Shown here: one piece after another, positions 37,899 to 48,278 of the stretch
Position numbering within the stretch: the first letter of the stretch is position 1
Layout: each line of letters starts with the position of its first letter
Assembly (NCBI GenBank): GCA_023079485.1
Contig: CM041083.1
Coordinates: 158,046,552 to 158,110,551, forward strand
DNA: 64,000 nt
DNA from: Archilochus colubris
Lineage: Eukaryota; Chordata; Aves; Apodiformes; Trochilidae
Direction of reading: 5' to 3'
Notes under the pieces: model-generated
What the model was told of the DNA's origin: nothing
What the model saw: only the letters and a program-made list of their open reading frames with translations
Databases searched by the model: none
Translations under genes and position numbers: made by a program

Positions 37899-38500
37899 TT
37901 CCACGATAACAAGACTCACTGTAAGAGTGCCCACTACCAGGCCTCCCTTACCCTCTAAAAGAAGGTAAGGTACCCTGGAGCCAGGGAAGACAGAGAAACC
38001 TTGGCAGTATGTGGCAGCTGCATTTTGTGAACTCTGCGTTGAGCATGAAAAGAGAGGCAGGCGATTGCTCCTGGGGGAGAGCAATTCACCTCCTTACAGA
38101 GGGGAGAAGCGGGGTGCAGGGCCCTGGTGCACCGGGGCTCGGCTGCTGCACCCGGTGGCTGCTGACTTCGTGCCCTGTAGCCCCACGGGTGAAGCTCTGG
38201 CGCAGGGCCTCCTGGCGATGCAGAGATGCTGCAAGGGCTGCACCCCTTAAAACCCAGGAGTTTCTGAGTCCAAATAAATCTAAATAAACCGTGACAGACC
38301 GGCGCTCTCCACGAGGAGAAGGATAAGCTCCGTACGGAGACCCGCAGGCGCGGCGAATCCGAACACTGCCCGCGCACACACGCACCCCGCGGGCACCTGC
38401 GGCCCCGGGTGGCAACCACTGCCCCATCCATCCCTCGGTTCGGCGCAGCAGGTGTGGTGGCCCGATCGGTTCCGGATCTCCCGGGGGCCGCGGGGAAAGG

Positions 38501-38510
38501 GGGGCGGGGC
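38501..38510 (+). promoter_or_regulatory. GC box (Sp1/KLF-type)
   Basis: GGGGCGGGGC, a consensus Sp1/KLF site, 7 nt before the NRF1-type site. Confidence 0.6.
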
Positions 38511-38516
38511 CGGGCG

Positions 38517-38526
38517 GCGCATGCGC
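38517..38526. promoter_or_regulatory. NRF1-type binding site
   Basis: GCGCATGCGC, a perfect 10-nt palindrome matching the core of the NRF1 consensus. Such sites typically lie close upstream of TATA-less start sites. Confidence 0.65.
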
Positions 38527-38912
38527 CCGCCGGCCGGGCTGGCGGCGGGAGGGAGGTGGGGCCGGGGCGGCTGTGCGGGGAGAGGGCGGCGGCGCCGCCG
38601 CTGAGGAGAAACTCCGGAGGGGAAGCGGCAGCCGCCGGCCTCCGCCTCCCTCTCCTTCCCCTCCCCGCCCCAACACACACACACCTTGTAGCGGGAAGAG
38701 GGAAGCGAGCGGGCGGCTGCACCCCCCCCTACCCGCGGCACACGGTCCTGCTCACAGCTCGGCGAGCCCGCCGGCGGGAGTGAGGAACGGCCGGCGCTGC
38801 GCCCGGGGAGGAGGGCGAGGAGCCGGGACCCCGAGCCGCCTCTTGAAGGGAGGAGAGGGCTGTTCCCGCCCTTCCCCCTCCCCACCACACCCCTCGGCCC
38901 CAGACTGGGTGG

Positions 38913-38978
38913 ATGAGCAGCCTCCAGGACAGCGGCGGCGGCTTTTGCGGCCTCTCCATGGCTGGGCCCCAGCGGTGA
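38913..38978 (+). CDS. Upstream ORF in the MYCBP2 5' leader (21 codons)
   Basis: ATG at 38913 opens a 21-residue frame (begins MSSLQDSGGG, ends AGPQR) that stops at TGA 38976-38978, 69 nt before the presumed MYCBP2 ATG. It lies in the same frame as the main ORF, and a second in-frame ATG (38958) has G at +4. It would be in the mRNA only if transcription starts upstream of 38913, which the position of the NRF1/GC-box cluster suggests. Translation is unproven; it could simply dampen initiation at the main start. Confidence 0.35.
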   Translation: MSSLQDSGGGFCGLSMAGPQR

Positions 38979-39047
38979 AGGCAGCGGGAGCCGCCTGTAT
39001 CCGCGCCGCCAGGCAGCGCAGCCACCAGGGGGCGGGCGGGGAGGGGG

Positions 39048-39340
39048 ATGAGCGCCGCAGCCGCTGCCGCCGCCTCTGCGGGAGCCGCCGTCGCCGCCTG
39101 CACCGGGGCCGAGGGCGGCTTCTTCTACTTTTCCAGTGGCTCTGGTCCGGTGGGGTCCATGGGGCCTGAAGAGGGCTCGGCCGGCGGGCTGGGAGCCCTG
39201 CCCGGCGCCCTGGTGCCGCCGTCGTTGGGCTGCCGGAGCCGTTACCAGCTGCTGCTCTCCGGGAAGGCCCTGGCCGACAGATACCGGAAGATTTACACGG
39301 CGGCACTGAGCGACCGAGAGCTGGGAGGACACCCGGGCAG
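39048..39340 (+). CDS. MYCBP2 first coding exon (E3 ubiquitin ligase, N-terminus)
   Basis: MYCBP2 (PAM, the vertebrate Highwire/RPM-1) is a giant RING-type E3 ligase of about 4,600-4,700 residues. It works in neurons with FBXO45 in an atypical SCF-like complex, controls axon growth and synapse formation, and transfers ubiquitin to Thr/Ser by an esterification relay. This exon encodes 97 codons plus two bases (AG) of the next. It opens with an alanine-rich stretch (residues 2-17), a Gly/Ser/Pro-rich segment with FFYFSSGSGP at about 25-34, then the conserved block SRYQLLLSGKALADRYRKIY (about 64-83). That block matches the recalled mammalian sequence with few changes, and the total length before it is similar, supporting the ATG at 39048 (G at -3; in-frame stop upstream at 38976). 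The exon ends GGCAG|GTAACG, a good donor. The catalytic and RCC1-like domains lie beyond the window. Confidence 0.93.
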
Positions 39341-40891
39341 GTAACGCGCACCGAGCTCCTTCCCGGGCGAGACGGGCATTCCCGGCGGCCGCCTTCACCC
39401 CTCCCATCGCCGGCTGGGAGCGGCCCTTCCCCCAGCGGCTCCCCCTGGCCCCGTGCGTGCACCTTTCCCCGGGCAGCGGCACGCCTCTCCCCCCCCGGCG
39501 GCCGCTCCCCTTATCCTCCCTCCTGGCCCTCTTGTCAGGCGGCGCCGTTGCCCCCGCTGCCTTTACCATGTGGCCGCTGCCGGTCCACGGGGGACAGAGG
39601 GGGCGGTGATGTAACCCAGCGGCTGCTCAGGTGCCCACCCCCTCTCGCTGCCCGGGCCCTGCCGCTAGCTTGGCCGGCGTTACGGTGCAGATGGCGCTGC
39701 CTTTTCCCTCCTCTTTACCCGGGCTACGGGGGGAGTGTTACCTGTGTCCGCTCCCCTCCCCCAGCGCGGAGGCCGGGGGGCTCCCCTACGCCCTTCAGGC
39801 GGAAAGCGGGGATGTAAACCCCGCTCCTCCCGTCCTTCCGCGGCCGCCTGTGGGGATGGAGGGTTTCCCGGCGGTGTCCATGTTGAGACCTCGGGCGGAC
39901 CTCGCTCCGGCCCGGGCCTGTCGTGACACTGACACGGGCTGAGCCCCGCGGTCTCTACCGGTAGAGAGGCGCCGCTGCCGGCTGCGCAGGGCACCCGCCG
40001 AGCCTGCTAGCGGGGCCGCCGGCGGAGAGACCTCGGTGCTTTGCCGTGTGTCAGAGCAGCCTTTAACTGCCCTGCCTTATTTTTCCTCCTCTTTCCGTAA
40101 TCTCTTCCCCTGACGCTGGCCCCCTTGTCTGGAGGGAGGCTGCGTCCTAGGCAGCGCCTTCCAGGGGGGCCTGGGGGGCTGGGAGGGGCGTGTGCCGCCC
40201 CCCTCCCTCAATCCCGATGGATGGTGGCCCTCGGGACTTCCATTCCCTCCGGCAGCTGCCTGCCCTGATAGCCGGCTCACCGGCTCTCTCTCCGGGCCTC
40301 AGCAGGGTGCCTGTTGCTCCTGCCGCCTTTTTCCCGGGGTGCCTCGCCGCCCTCCCCTCACAGGACGTGTGACAGACAGGGGGGAGGAGGCTGCGGGTTG
40401 AGGCGCTGAGGGGCCGCGGCAGAGGGAGGGGCGGCGGGTGTTGAGCGTGGCTACAGCGGCCCTTAACTCCGTCGCCCCGGGCCCGGGCAGCCTCTCCCGC
40501 CGGCGGAGATGAGGGTGGGGTGCCTGGTCAGAGCCCCGGCCTGGCGGCTGCTGTGTGCGTGTGTATGAGGGGGGCGAGGGGCGGGCTCCCCCGTTGTGCC
40601 CGGGCGCTCCCCATTGTTTCCCTCCGGAGGTCGCCGGGGATGCGGATAACAAGAAACCGGCACCTTCCTGTGTTCTCAGCCCCTGCCGGCCTTAAGCTGT
40701 GATGTGGGTGGCCTGATCGTAGGGAGAGCTTTGAGTCACCCTTGTTTAAAGTTTGCAAACGGTTGCAGAGCACTAAGTGGCTGGATTCTTCGGGTTTGGG
40801 TTTGCTTTTATTTTTTTTTATTTTTTTTTTTCAGTCGGACTGTAACGGCAGCAGGGCGTATTCCCCACCCCTCCACACACCCCCCACAGAA

Positions 40892-40920
40892 AGAATCATA
40901 GAATCAAAGAATCATAGAAA
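40892..40920 (-). mobile_element. CR1 3' terminal repeat remnant
   Basis: About 29 nt made only of CR1-type terminal units (AGAATCATAGAATCAAAGAA), with no CR1 body beside it. It may be an extremely 5'-truncated insertion. It sits just at the downstream edge of the CpG island. Confidence 0.55.
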
Positions 40921-41253
40921 GGCTGTGTTAAGGAATGGAATTGGTAAATGCTGAAAACATGGACTCTTTTTTAACATTGACATTTTATATCTTTGCAGTG
41001 ACTGGCATCTGAGTATATGCTGGGGGGCACTAATTCTCCCTTCCCCCCCATAGAGCACCTGTGAGAGTTTTCTTATCCCTGACAATTCTTAGTTCAGGGC
41101 TTGTGTTTTTTTCCTGCCAATCTTGTTTTCCTTAGGAAACAGCATTAAGCTTTAATCCACCATGTTTTTGCATTCATGGTGTTCAGGTATTTGTCACGAT
41201 TTTGTCACGATTTTGTCTTAAGGTGCCTGTATTTTTTACCGCTGTAGTTTTGA
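40921..41253. other. Intron sequence, nothing recognised
   Basis: Transition from the CpG island to AT-rich intron; no element seen apart from a short duplicated TTTTGTCACGA motif near 41195-41215. Confidence 0.5.
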
Positions 41254-41258
41254 GTTGT

Positions 41259-42063
41259 CGTCACAGTTTAACTCTGGGCTGGCAATTAACTGAATGACAG
41301 ATGCTCTCTATTGATCCCCCTTCCTGATAAGGAAAGGAGAGAGAATAAAGGAGACTTACAGGTTGGAAACTAAAATACAAGGCTTTAGTGAAACAGTAGA
41401 GATTAAAAAAGGGAAAATTATTAAATACATACAAATATACAGGAAAAATGATACCATGTTCCTCCCTCCTTTCCTCCAATAATGCTCACATCACCACCGA
41501 GGCTGCAGGGCAGCCCTGGGAAAGTCCAGGTTGGAGTCCTGGAGTCAGCAGCAGTTGGGAGCTGGAGGCAGGAACACTCAGATTCAGGCTGGCATGGATC
41601 AGGACCAGAGGCAGATGAAGGGATGGCATCCTCCCAGGATGCCAAAGCAAACACGAACAGGCGAAGAAGGGGCAAAAGGAAGGACAACAAGTAAAGGGCT
41701 TGACTCTTGTGATTCCTTCAAATTTATACCAATGATGGGGCGTATGCGGTGGAATACTCTGTTTGGTCACCTTTGGTCATTCATCTTGTCTGCTCCTCCC
41801 TAAAGGAGGGTTGCAGGTGTGACCTCTTTATTCCCTTTCTGTTTCCAGAGCATAAGATGTTCCTCAGAACAGAGCAGTGGCCTTGGTTCTGCAGACCATT
41901 CTCTAGCTGTAACTATAAACATTGAGCATCATCAGTCCTAGAAGCAGACACTGACTGAGAAACTTTCTGTGAATTTCAGCAAGTACAGCTACTTATGAGA
42001 GACTTAGGTGAAAGCAGAATTACAAGACAGAAAATTAGCTTTATCCTGTCCCAGACCAGGACA
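41259..42063 (-). mobile_element. Probable ERVL-type solo LTR
   Basis: On the - strand the element begins TGTCCTGGTCTGGGACAGGA at 42063, as avian ERVL LTRs do, and ends near GAGTTAAACTGTGACG at 41259. It is flanked by the direct repeat GTTGT (41254-41258 and 42064-42068), the 5-bp target duplication expected of this class. A TATA-like GGTATAAATT lies at 41721-41730 on the - strand. No internal viral genes are present, so it is a solo LTR left by recombination. The 3' terminal dinucleotide appears mutated. It lies in intron 1 antisense to MYCBP2. Confidence 0.8.
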
Positions 42064-45000
42064 GTTGTTTATGTCCTCAAGTGTTTTCTAGTTTCGGGGT
42101 AATTCAGCTGTTATGTCTTGTACTTGCTCTTGTAGAAAATACTGTCTGTACATATGTGTAGATTTAATGTTTCCATTAATTGACATTCTTAAAATATTTA
42201 CCTTTAACTCCAAGACTGCATTCTTTTGGGCTCTGTTTCTTATCAGCAGATTCTTATAAGAACGTCAATTAAAAGCAAGTAAAATTCAAAGTTAATGCAT
42301 GTCTTAATTTTGGAAGGCTAGATTTATTTATGTATTTTTGCTAAATTGTCATCTTAGGGCAGATCAGAGAAGCCAGGCTCCTTTGTATAGATGAAACATA
42401 TTTTATTAAGCTGTTGTCAGGTAAATAGCATCTGCCTAATACTGGTGAATACAGCCAGATTGGACTGTAGAACTTCTGGGAGGAGGAATATTGAAATAAT
42501 CAGCCAGTTGCCCGCTATCTCTTGGTACAGACCTGAAACGTCTTTTCTTTTGTGTCATACTCATAGCAACCAAGATCATGGTCTCCACCCTTTCTCCTTA
42601 CTAGGGTCAAAATATTCAAGTTTAAGGTTTGAGCACTTCAGCTGCCTGGTAAACTTGAGTAGGAATGGTCAAAATGCTGTCTTACAAAAATGGTAGAAAT
42701 CCCAAATGTTTTCTAAAGAGATGCTTCAAAGTAATTTGTGACTGCATTTGGTTGCTATGGTAGATGATAGTGCCAGAAAAATTGTTTAGAGGCTAAAATA
42801 AAATAATACCGTTGGTAGTGGGGTCTTTATCTGTGCAGAAAATCTGAAGCCTGTTATTCTGTCACTAAGAATGTTTGTAAAAAATATCTTGAAGTAGCTT
42901 TAAAAACCTGAATAAATTTGCTTATTAGCATTAGCAAGATTCTTCCTGTGCTCAGAGAAGACTGATTTGAGGAATGATGGTACAACCTGCTTGCAATATG
43001 CTGACCTAGAATTTTTTGCTTCAAGTCTGCAAAATTGTACTCTGCACTTCAGGTGGTGTGACCAACGCCTGCCTCAGCGAGTGCTTTTATTCCCAACCTG
43101 ACTCAGGAAGAGTCAGCTCATGAAGAACTAGAAAGGGGTACGAGAACGCGTTGTGTGTAAACAAGAAAAATAAACACTGCGGAGATTATCTGGAGGTCAC
43201 AAGCAGGATTAATTTGACATTTGCAGGGGGTTTGTGCTGGCTGTCATCTGAACGTGAGGAATGTCACGTGTTGAGGAGGATGCAGTAATTGGCTTTGAAC
43301 CAGGACTGGTGCTTTGCATTTCCTCATGTGATACTGGCTGCAGTGTTGTGAACACTTGGGTCTCCAAAGGACGCAGTTCACTTGCTGTGCTTGTGCCCAC
43401 TGCCACGTTGACATAATTATTTATATAGTCTTTTGCAGTAACAGATTACAGACTGGCTCTGGGTTAAAATTAACTTGGGAAATATGGTTTCTTGTAATCC
43501 AGGCTAATTCCCTGATCTGGCTCACCTTGTGATTGTGCTTGTGGCAGTGTGAGATGAAGGGCTTCACAAAGATCTGTGTACAGAGAGGTGTTCTTTGTCA
43601 ACAGTGCCAGCCTAATAATTGTGTGAAAGAAAACAGGAAGAGAAGTATCTAATCCCACAATTTAACATACAGCTTTCTTTGCTCAGATAACAAAGTTAAG
43701 AATATGCTACAGTGCTACTAGCAGTGGGAAACAGGCTTGTCAAGTCAATATTGGTTTGGAAGATAAATCTATTCTGAGTGTGCCTAGTTTGTAGTCTCTG
43801 CTTTGTAGGTACTGAAATAAATGATGGTGAGTAGTAGTGGCATCATGGCTGGTGTAGCTACGAAGGTCTGTAAAATACTAGTAGGAAGTTTGAGCCTCTT
43901 CACAGAGGAAGCAAAACTTCATGTTGGAGTGTTGCTTCAGATGAGGGTTTCTGAGAGGATGAAACTGGAAGTCTGTTCTCTGTTACTATAGTAAAGTCAC
44001 TTGTTGACTGCTGTCAGTTCTGAATCTTTGTTTTTGCTTGAAATACTTGAAATACTTGAAAAGTATTTCCAAGTTCCACATTTTTGCTGAATTCAAACAT
44101 AGTTTTTCTGTTGCATAACTTAGTCCTAACAAAATTCTATATCCAGTAAGATTGCAGCTTTTTTCTTGTGCGTCCCTTTGCTACTCTTCCTTCACCTGTG
44201 TTTGTACTGGAAATATCACTTGGGTTCAGTTTGTTCTTTGAGGTTTTTTTCAAATATGGGTAGAATTAGAAATTTGTAATGGATTTAATATGACCAGCTT
44301 TGTAATGAAAATGTTCACTATGTAATTTTGGCTAAATTCAAATTTTAATATTACAGTGACAGTATGCTCTAAACCATCTGTAATTTCATACTCATGTGAG
44401 TGATTTTCATCTGTTTTGATGTTTATCAAATGATCTTTACCAAAAATATTTTTTTTTATTATTTTCATTTTATTTTATCTGTAGGGCATCAGCTCACAGC
44501 AGCTGTAAAACTAAATTAATGAGGATCTAAGAATCATTTCTAAATAGGTTGTTCTTTTGTTCCATTTTGTTCAACTTTAAATTACCCGTGAGGACTGTGT
44601 CTGTATTAACAGGTGTCAGAGTTGCAGCAGTATTTATTGAGTAATAATAAATATTGAAATTTTCTTATGCTCCTTACTAGAGGGAGACATCCTGAGCTTG
44701 TCAGATGCTTAATGTACTCACTGCATAAAGTTCAGTAGAAACATTCTATCAATTAGTTTAAAAACATTAACTGACTGAAAATACAAATGCTTTTTGGTGT
44801 TAGTTTTTGTCCATTACTTCTTTGGTAAAGTTGCCTCTTCATAGCAGGAAAGCTCCTATCTACATTGTGGGGACAAAACACCCAAACAAATCCAATCTTG
44901 TGAAGTATCTTGATTGAGATCAAGATCAAGGACGATTTCAGCAGTGACTGGAATGTAAGATTTCTGCTATTAACCAGAAATCAGATGTCTGTTTTTCCAT

Positions 45001-47934
45001 CCATTTTGGGTAAAGACAGCCAACTTTGTTTCATTTTGTGGTTATTCTTTCTACTGGATGATAAAAGAAATTTTTGGAAGTAGGCCAGATCATCCACACT
45101 CCTAAGTAGTAAATTATTCATCCTCTGAAGAAAGTCAATCACTAGGTTAGTCTTTATGCTTTTCAAAATGACAATGCAGTCTTCCCTTAGTTCCTTTCTT
45201 ATGCTCAATAATGCAATGCTTATTTTACCCTCTGATATTTTAAGTAATTTTTCAAAATTTATTGAAGAAATGCTACTAAAACTTCACCTTTACACCGCAA
45301 AGTTATTAAAAATCTGGAGAAACCATATTTAGCAAATTTAGATATGTGAAATTTGTGTTTATTTGATTGTTGGTAAAACAGCCTTAATTTCTTCAGATCT
45401 GAAGCCTTTACTAAAGCTTTAAGCTTTTTTGTTTTTGTTTTACGTCTTGATACTTTCTAAAAATAAATTACAATTGCAGAAACTTTGAAAGTATTTATTT
45501 GATTGAGTAAATAAAAGTTTTATACATAAAGACTAGTAAAATGATAGTGGTGTTTCTTCTGAATTATTATGCATTCCATAACAAAATTTTCTGCTTATTC
45601 CTTTTAAAAGGTTTGCTCATAGGTCCCTTCCTACAGAAATACTGTAGTTTAGTCTACTCTCCTCTATTTTTCAGTTCTTACATTTTGTAAATATCATTAA
45701 AAAAAAAAAGTTTAAGTCCTTATGTAAACTTAAACTTCATTGGAAAATCAATGTGCTGTTGAGTCTTACATTAAGCTAGAAAAGCTGGTGAGAGCTGCTC
45801 TCAGCTTTTCAGCTGTGTTATAGCAATGTTTTAATATTATATTGTGCTCTTGGTTAAGAGGGATTAACTGAAAAAAACGTATTTTAGCCGCTTTACCATA
45901 TATTCTGATAAGGAAAACAGTTTTACATGGTAGTTTTGATTTTTGTACGTACTGTAGTAGTTGCTCTAAAATGATTATTATTAGTGCACTGTTATATATA
46001 TATTGGGAAACTTAACATGTATTTGTACATTTATATATAAATAATATATCATAATTTGTATAAACCATTTGAAAAATTACAAAACTTGGAATCCATGTGG
46101 TGATTATTCAGGTTTTATGAGTTGATAGAAATGCATTTCCTTCTCACAAAAAAGAGCAACTGAAATAGTCTTAGAATTCTAGTCATGCTAATAATGATGT
46201 TCATATGGTAATTGTCTCAGGAAGTGTCTTTTTTGTAATGTAAATAGAAATTACAGCAGAGTATTGCCTCTTTTTTCCAATTCCCACTCTTGGGTTTTGT
46301 CATTCTTGTAGATGCTCTTCAAGAATAGGTGGGGCCTTAGCCATTTCACTTTATTGCTAGATAGATTGATTGCCTTGATGTTTGGTAATGTCTTGATATT
46401 GTTGCCATCTGTGTTCCAAAATATTATATTTAAGGTGTTTTAAACTTCAAAAATAATTTATCCTTTCCAAATGTCAGGTTAGGGATTACTAACCTGAGAG
46501 AGAATATTTATGGGCACATGATTGTAGGTGTTGGTATCTATACAACAGCAAAGTTCTGAGCAGTAGCAACCCATCGGTATTAGTGTTACAATTTCAGTAA
46601 TTAAAACCATATGAAGTCATTGCATGATTTTTGTTGGTTTTCCCTATGGATAATGAGCTCTCTTCCACTTCAAGCCAGTGATATTGCCTGAATGTTCTGA
46701 AGTTCACAAGAATTCAGAATTTTCATATACAGTCCTAACTAAATAAAACTCCTAAATGGGACAGGAGAGGAATCAACATATTAGATTTACAACATGCTGA
46801 TGGTCTGGTCTGTGGCAAATACAAGCAGTTAAAGTTAGGCCGGAGCAATTTTAGAAGTTACATTTCCTCACTGCTAGCTGTCTTAAATGTAGTAAATGCT
46901 TTTCCTGCAGATTTAAAAACTTGGTGTTGAATTTGTGTTTTTACTATGTTAACCGTCAGTTTTGAGGGCTAGGTTTTGTTTTACTCCCATACTATGATCT
47001 TCCTTCTGGCTAAAATATCTCAGTGTTTATACTGAGTAAATTCTTCTCCTGACATATGGCTATGTGCATTTCACCATATTGATGTCATTATAGAAAGCAC
47101 ATATGACATATCAGCAATACAGTCTTTAGTATCGAAGTACTTCATGCAAACTGTTTTCCACATCCTTTGTGTACTTTGGAACCTTGATCCCTTCCAGCAT
47201 CTCTTAGTTTCATTTTTGCATTTTTCTTTTCTACCTTGCTTGCCATAAACACTGCTTCACACCAGTCAAAATAGTTAATGTATAGTTCACTAAAGTTGTT
47301 AAATTCTGAATGTGATCTTTCACAGTGGTCTTTCAGAGACAGTTCCTACCATTGTGCCCCTCTAAGGAATGAGTATTATAAACTGGCACAAGTGAATGGG
47401 CTCCTTGTGGTTCAAGGTACATGGTTTCTGTGTGTTAAGATTTAATGTTTCATCCATTATAAAACATATTAACATGCTCTTAGCAGCAAGTATTTAATAG
47501 TAAAAAGCACGTTATAGCCCACTGTCTCCCTTCAGACTGATGACTGTGTTGATTGACTTAATTAGTTTTTTTTGTTATAACTGAATGATGCTTCTTTCTT
47601 TGTATTTGTTATATCTGTGACTACTTTGGCCTGAGAAATCTATTTTTTTCTTGCTAATTCTAGGAATCTAATCTATACCACTTAGAAAATAAATAGTGCC
47701 CCTTAGAAAATAAATAAAAATTCTGTTTCCTTTTCCCCACATTATCAAAATCACTGGGCTAAATTTTTATTGCCATTCCTTATTTTCATTTTCTTCCCTT
47801 AACTTTCCTTGACTTATGTTCCCACACGTAAGTGTCTAAGGTAGTGGATTTTGAACTAAGGTTTTTTTAACTCTTGAAAAATACTTTATAGGTTCTATGA
47901 AAGGAAGCAAAATAAGTGAGTGATGAACTACTTT
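42064..47934. other. Intron 1 sequence, mostly featureless
   Basis: AT-rich sequence without recognised elements. A small cluster of forkhead-like (GTAAACA 43157, ATAAACA 43170) and E-box (CACGTG 43265) motifs near 43040-43400 stands out slightly in composition. AT dinucleotide patches occur near 45990-46050. Confidence 0.5.
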
Positions 47935-48278
47935 CCATCAGCAGCACAATGTTTTGCCATCCTCAGGCAATTAGCTTTCCATCATTTATAATGGTTACTT
48001 GGGAAGACAAGGCCCATAACTGTGATTGTTCACACTTTTCCTTTTACTTTGCCCCAGGTTTTATTGCTAAGCATGGCATCATATGGTATGGAATATCCCT
48101 TTGGTCAGCTGTCCCAGCTGTGTCCCCTCCCTGCTGCTTGTGCACCCCAAGCCTGATTGCTGGCAGGATGGTGTGAGAGCAGAACAGGCCTTGACTCTGC
48201 GTGTTACAACACTGTTTTCATCACAAACTGAAAACATACCAGCTACTCTGAAGAAAATTCACCCTAGTCAAAGGCAAT
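47935..48278 (-). mobile_element. ERVL-type LTR fragment
   Basis: Contains GGTTACTTGGGAAGACAA (47992) and GGCATCATATGGTATGGAAT (48075), followed by an ATCCCTTTGGTCAGCTGTCC block and AGGCCTTGACTCTGCGTGTT (48187). These are in the order seen in the reverse complement of a widespread avian ERVL LTR. The ends are eroded and no target duplication or internal region is seen. Confidence 0.75.

Larger units (their letters stand above)
38290..40700 (+). promoter_or_regulatory. CpG island promoter of MYCBP2
   Basis: A sharp change from AT-rich DNA to GC-rich, CpG-dense DNA spans roughly 38,290 to 40,700 and covers the first coding exon and the start of intron 1. No TATA box is evident at a plausible distance. 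GC boxes, an ETS-like TTCCGG (38470-38475) and an NRF1-type palindrome cluster near 38470-38526, suggesting dispersed initiation just downstream. CpG-island promoters of this kind often fire in both directions, so an antisense transcript is possible, but I see no exon for one. Confidence 0.88.

Noticed and set aside
38573..39169. 198-codon + strand frame overlapping the MYCBP2 start
   Set aside because: It begins at GTG, not ATG, is in a different frame from the conserved MYCBP2 block, and is low-complexity.
38280..39569. 429-codon frame on the - strand over the CpG island
   Set aside because: GC-rich DNA has few stops. The product is Pro/Arg/Gly/Ala-rich, matches nothing, and covers the MYCBP2 exon on the other strand.
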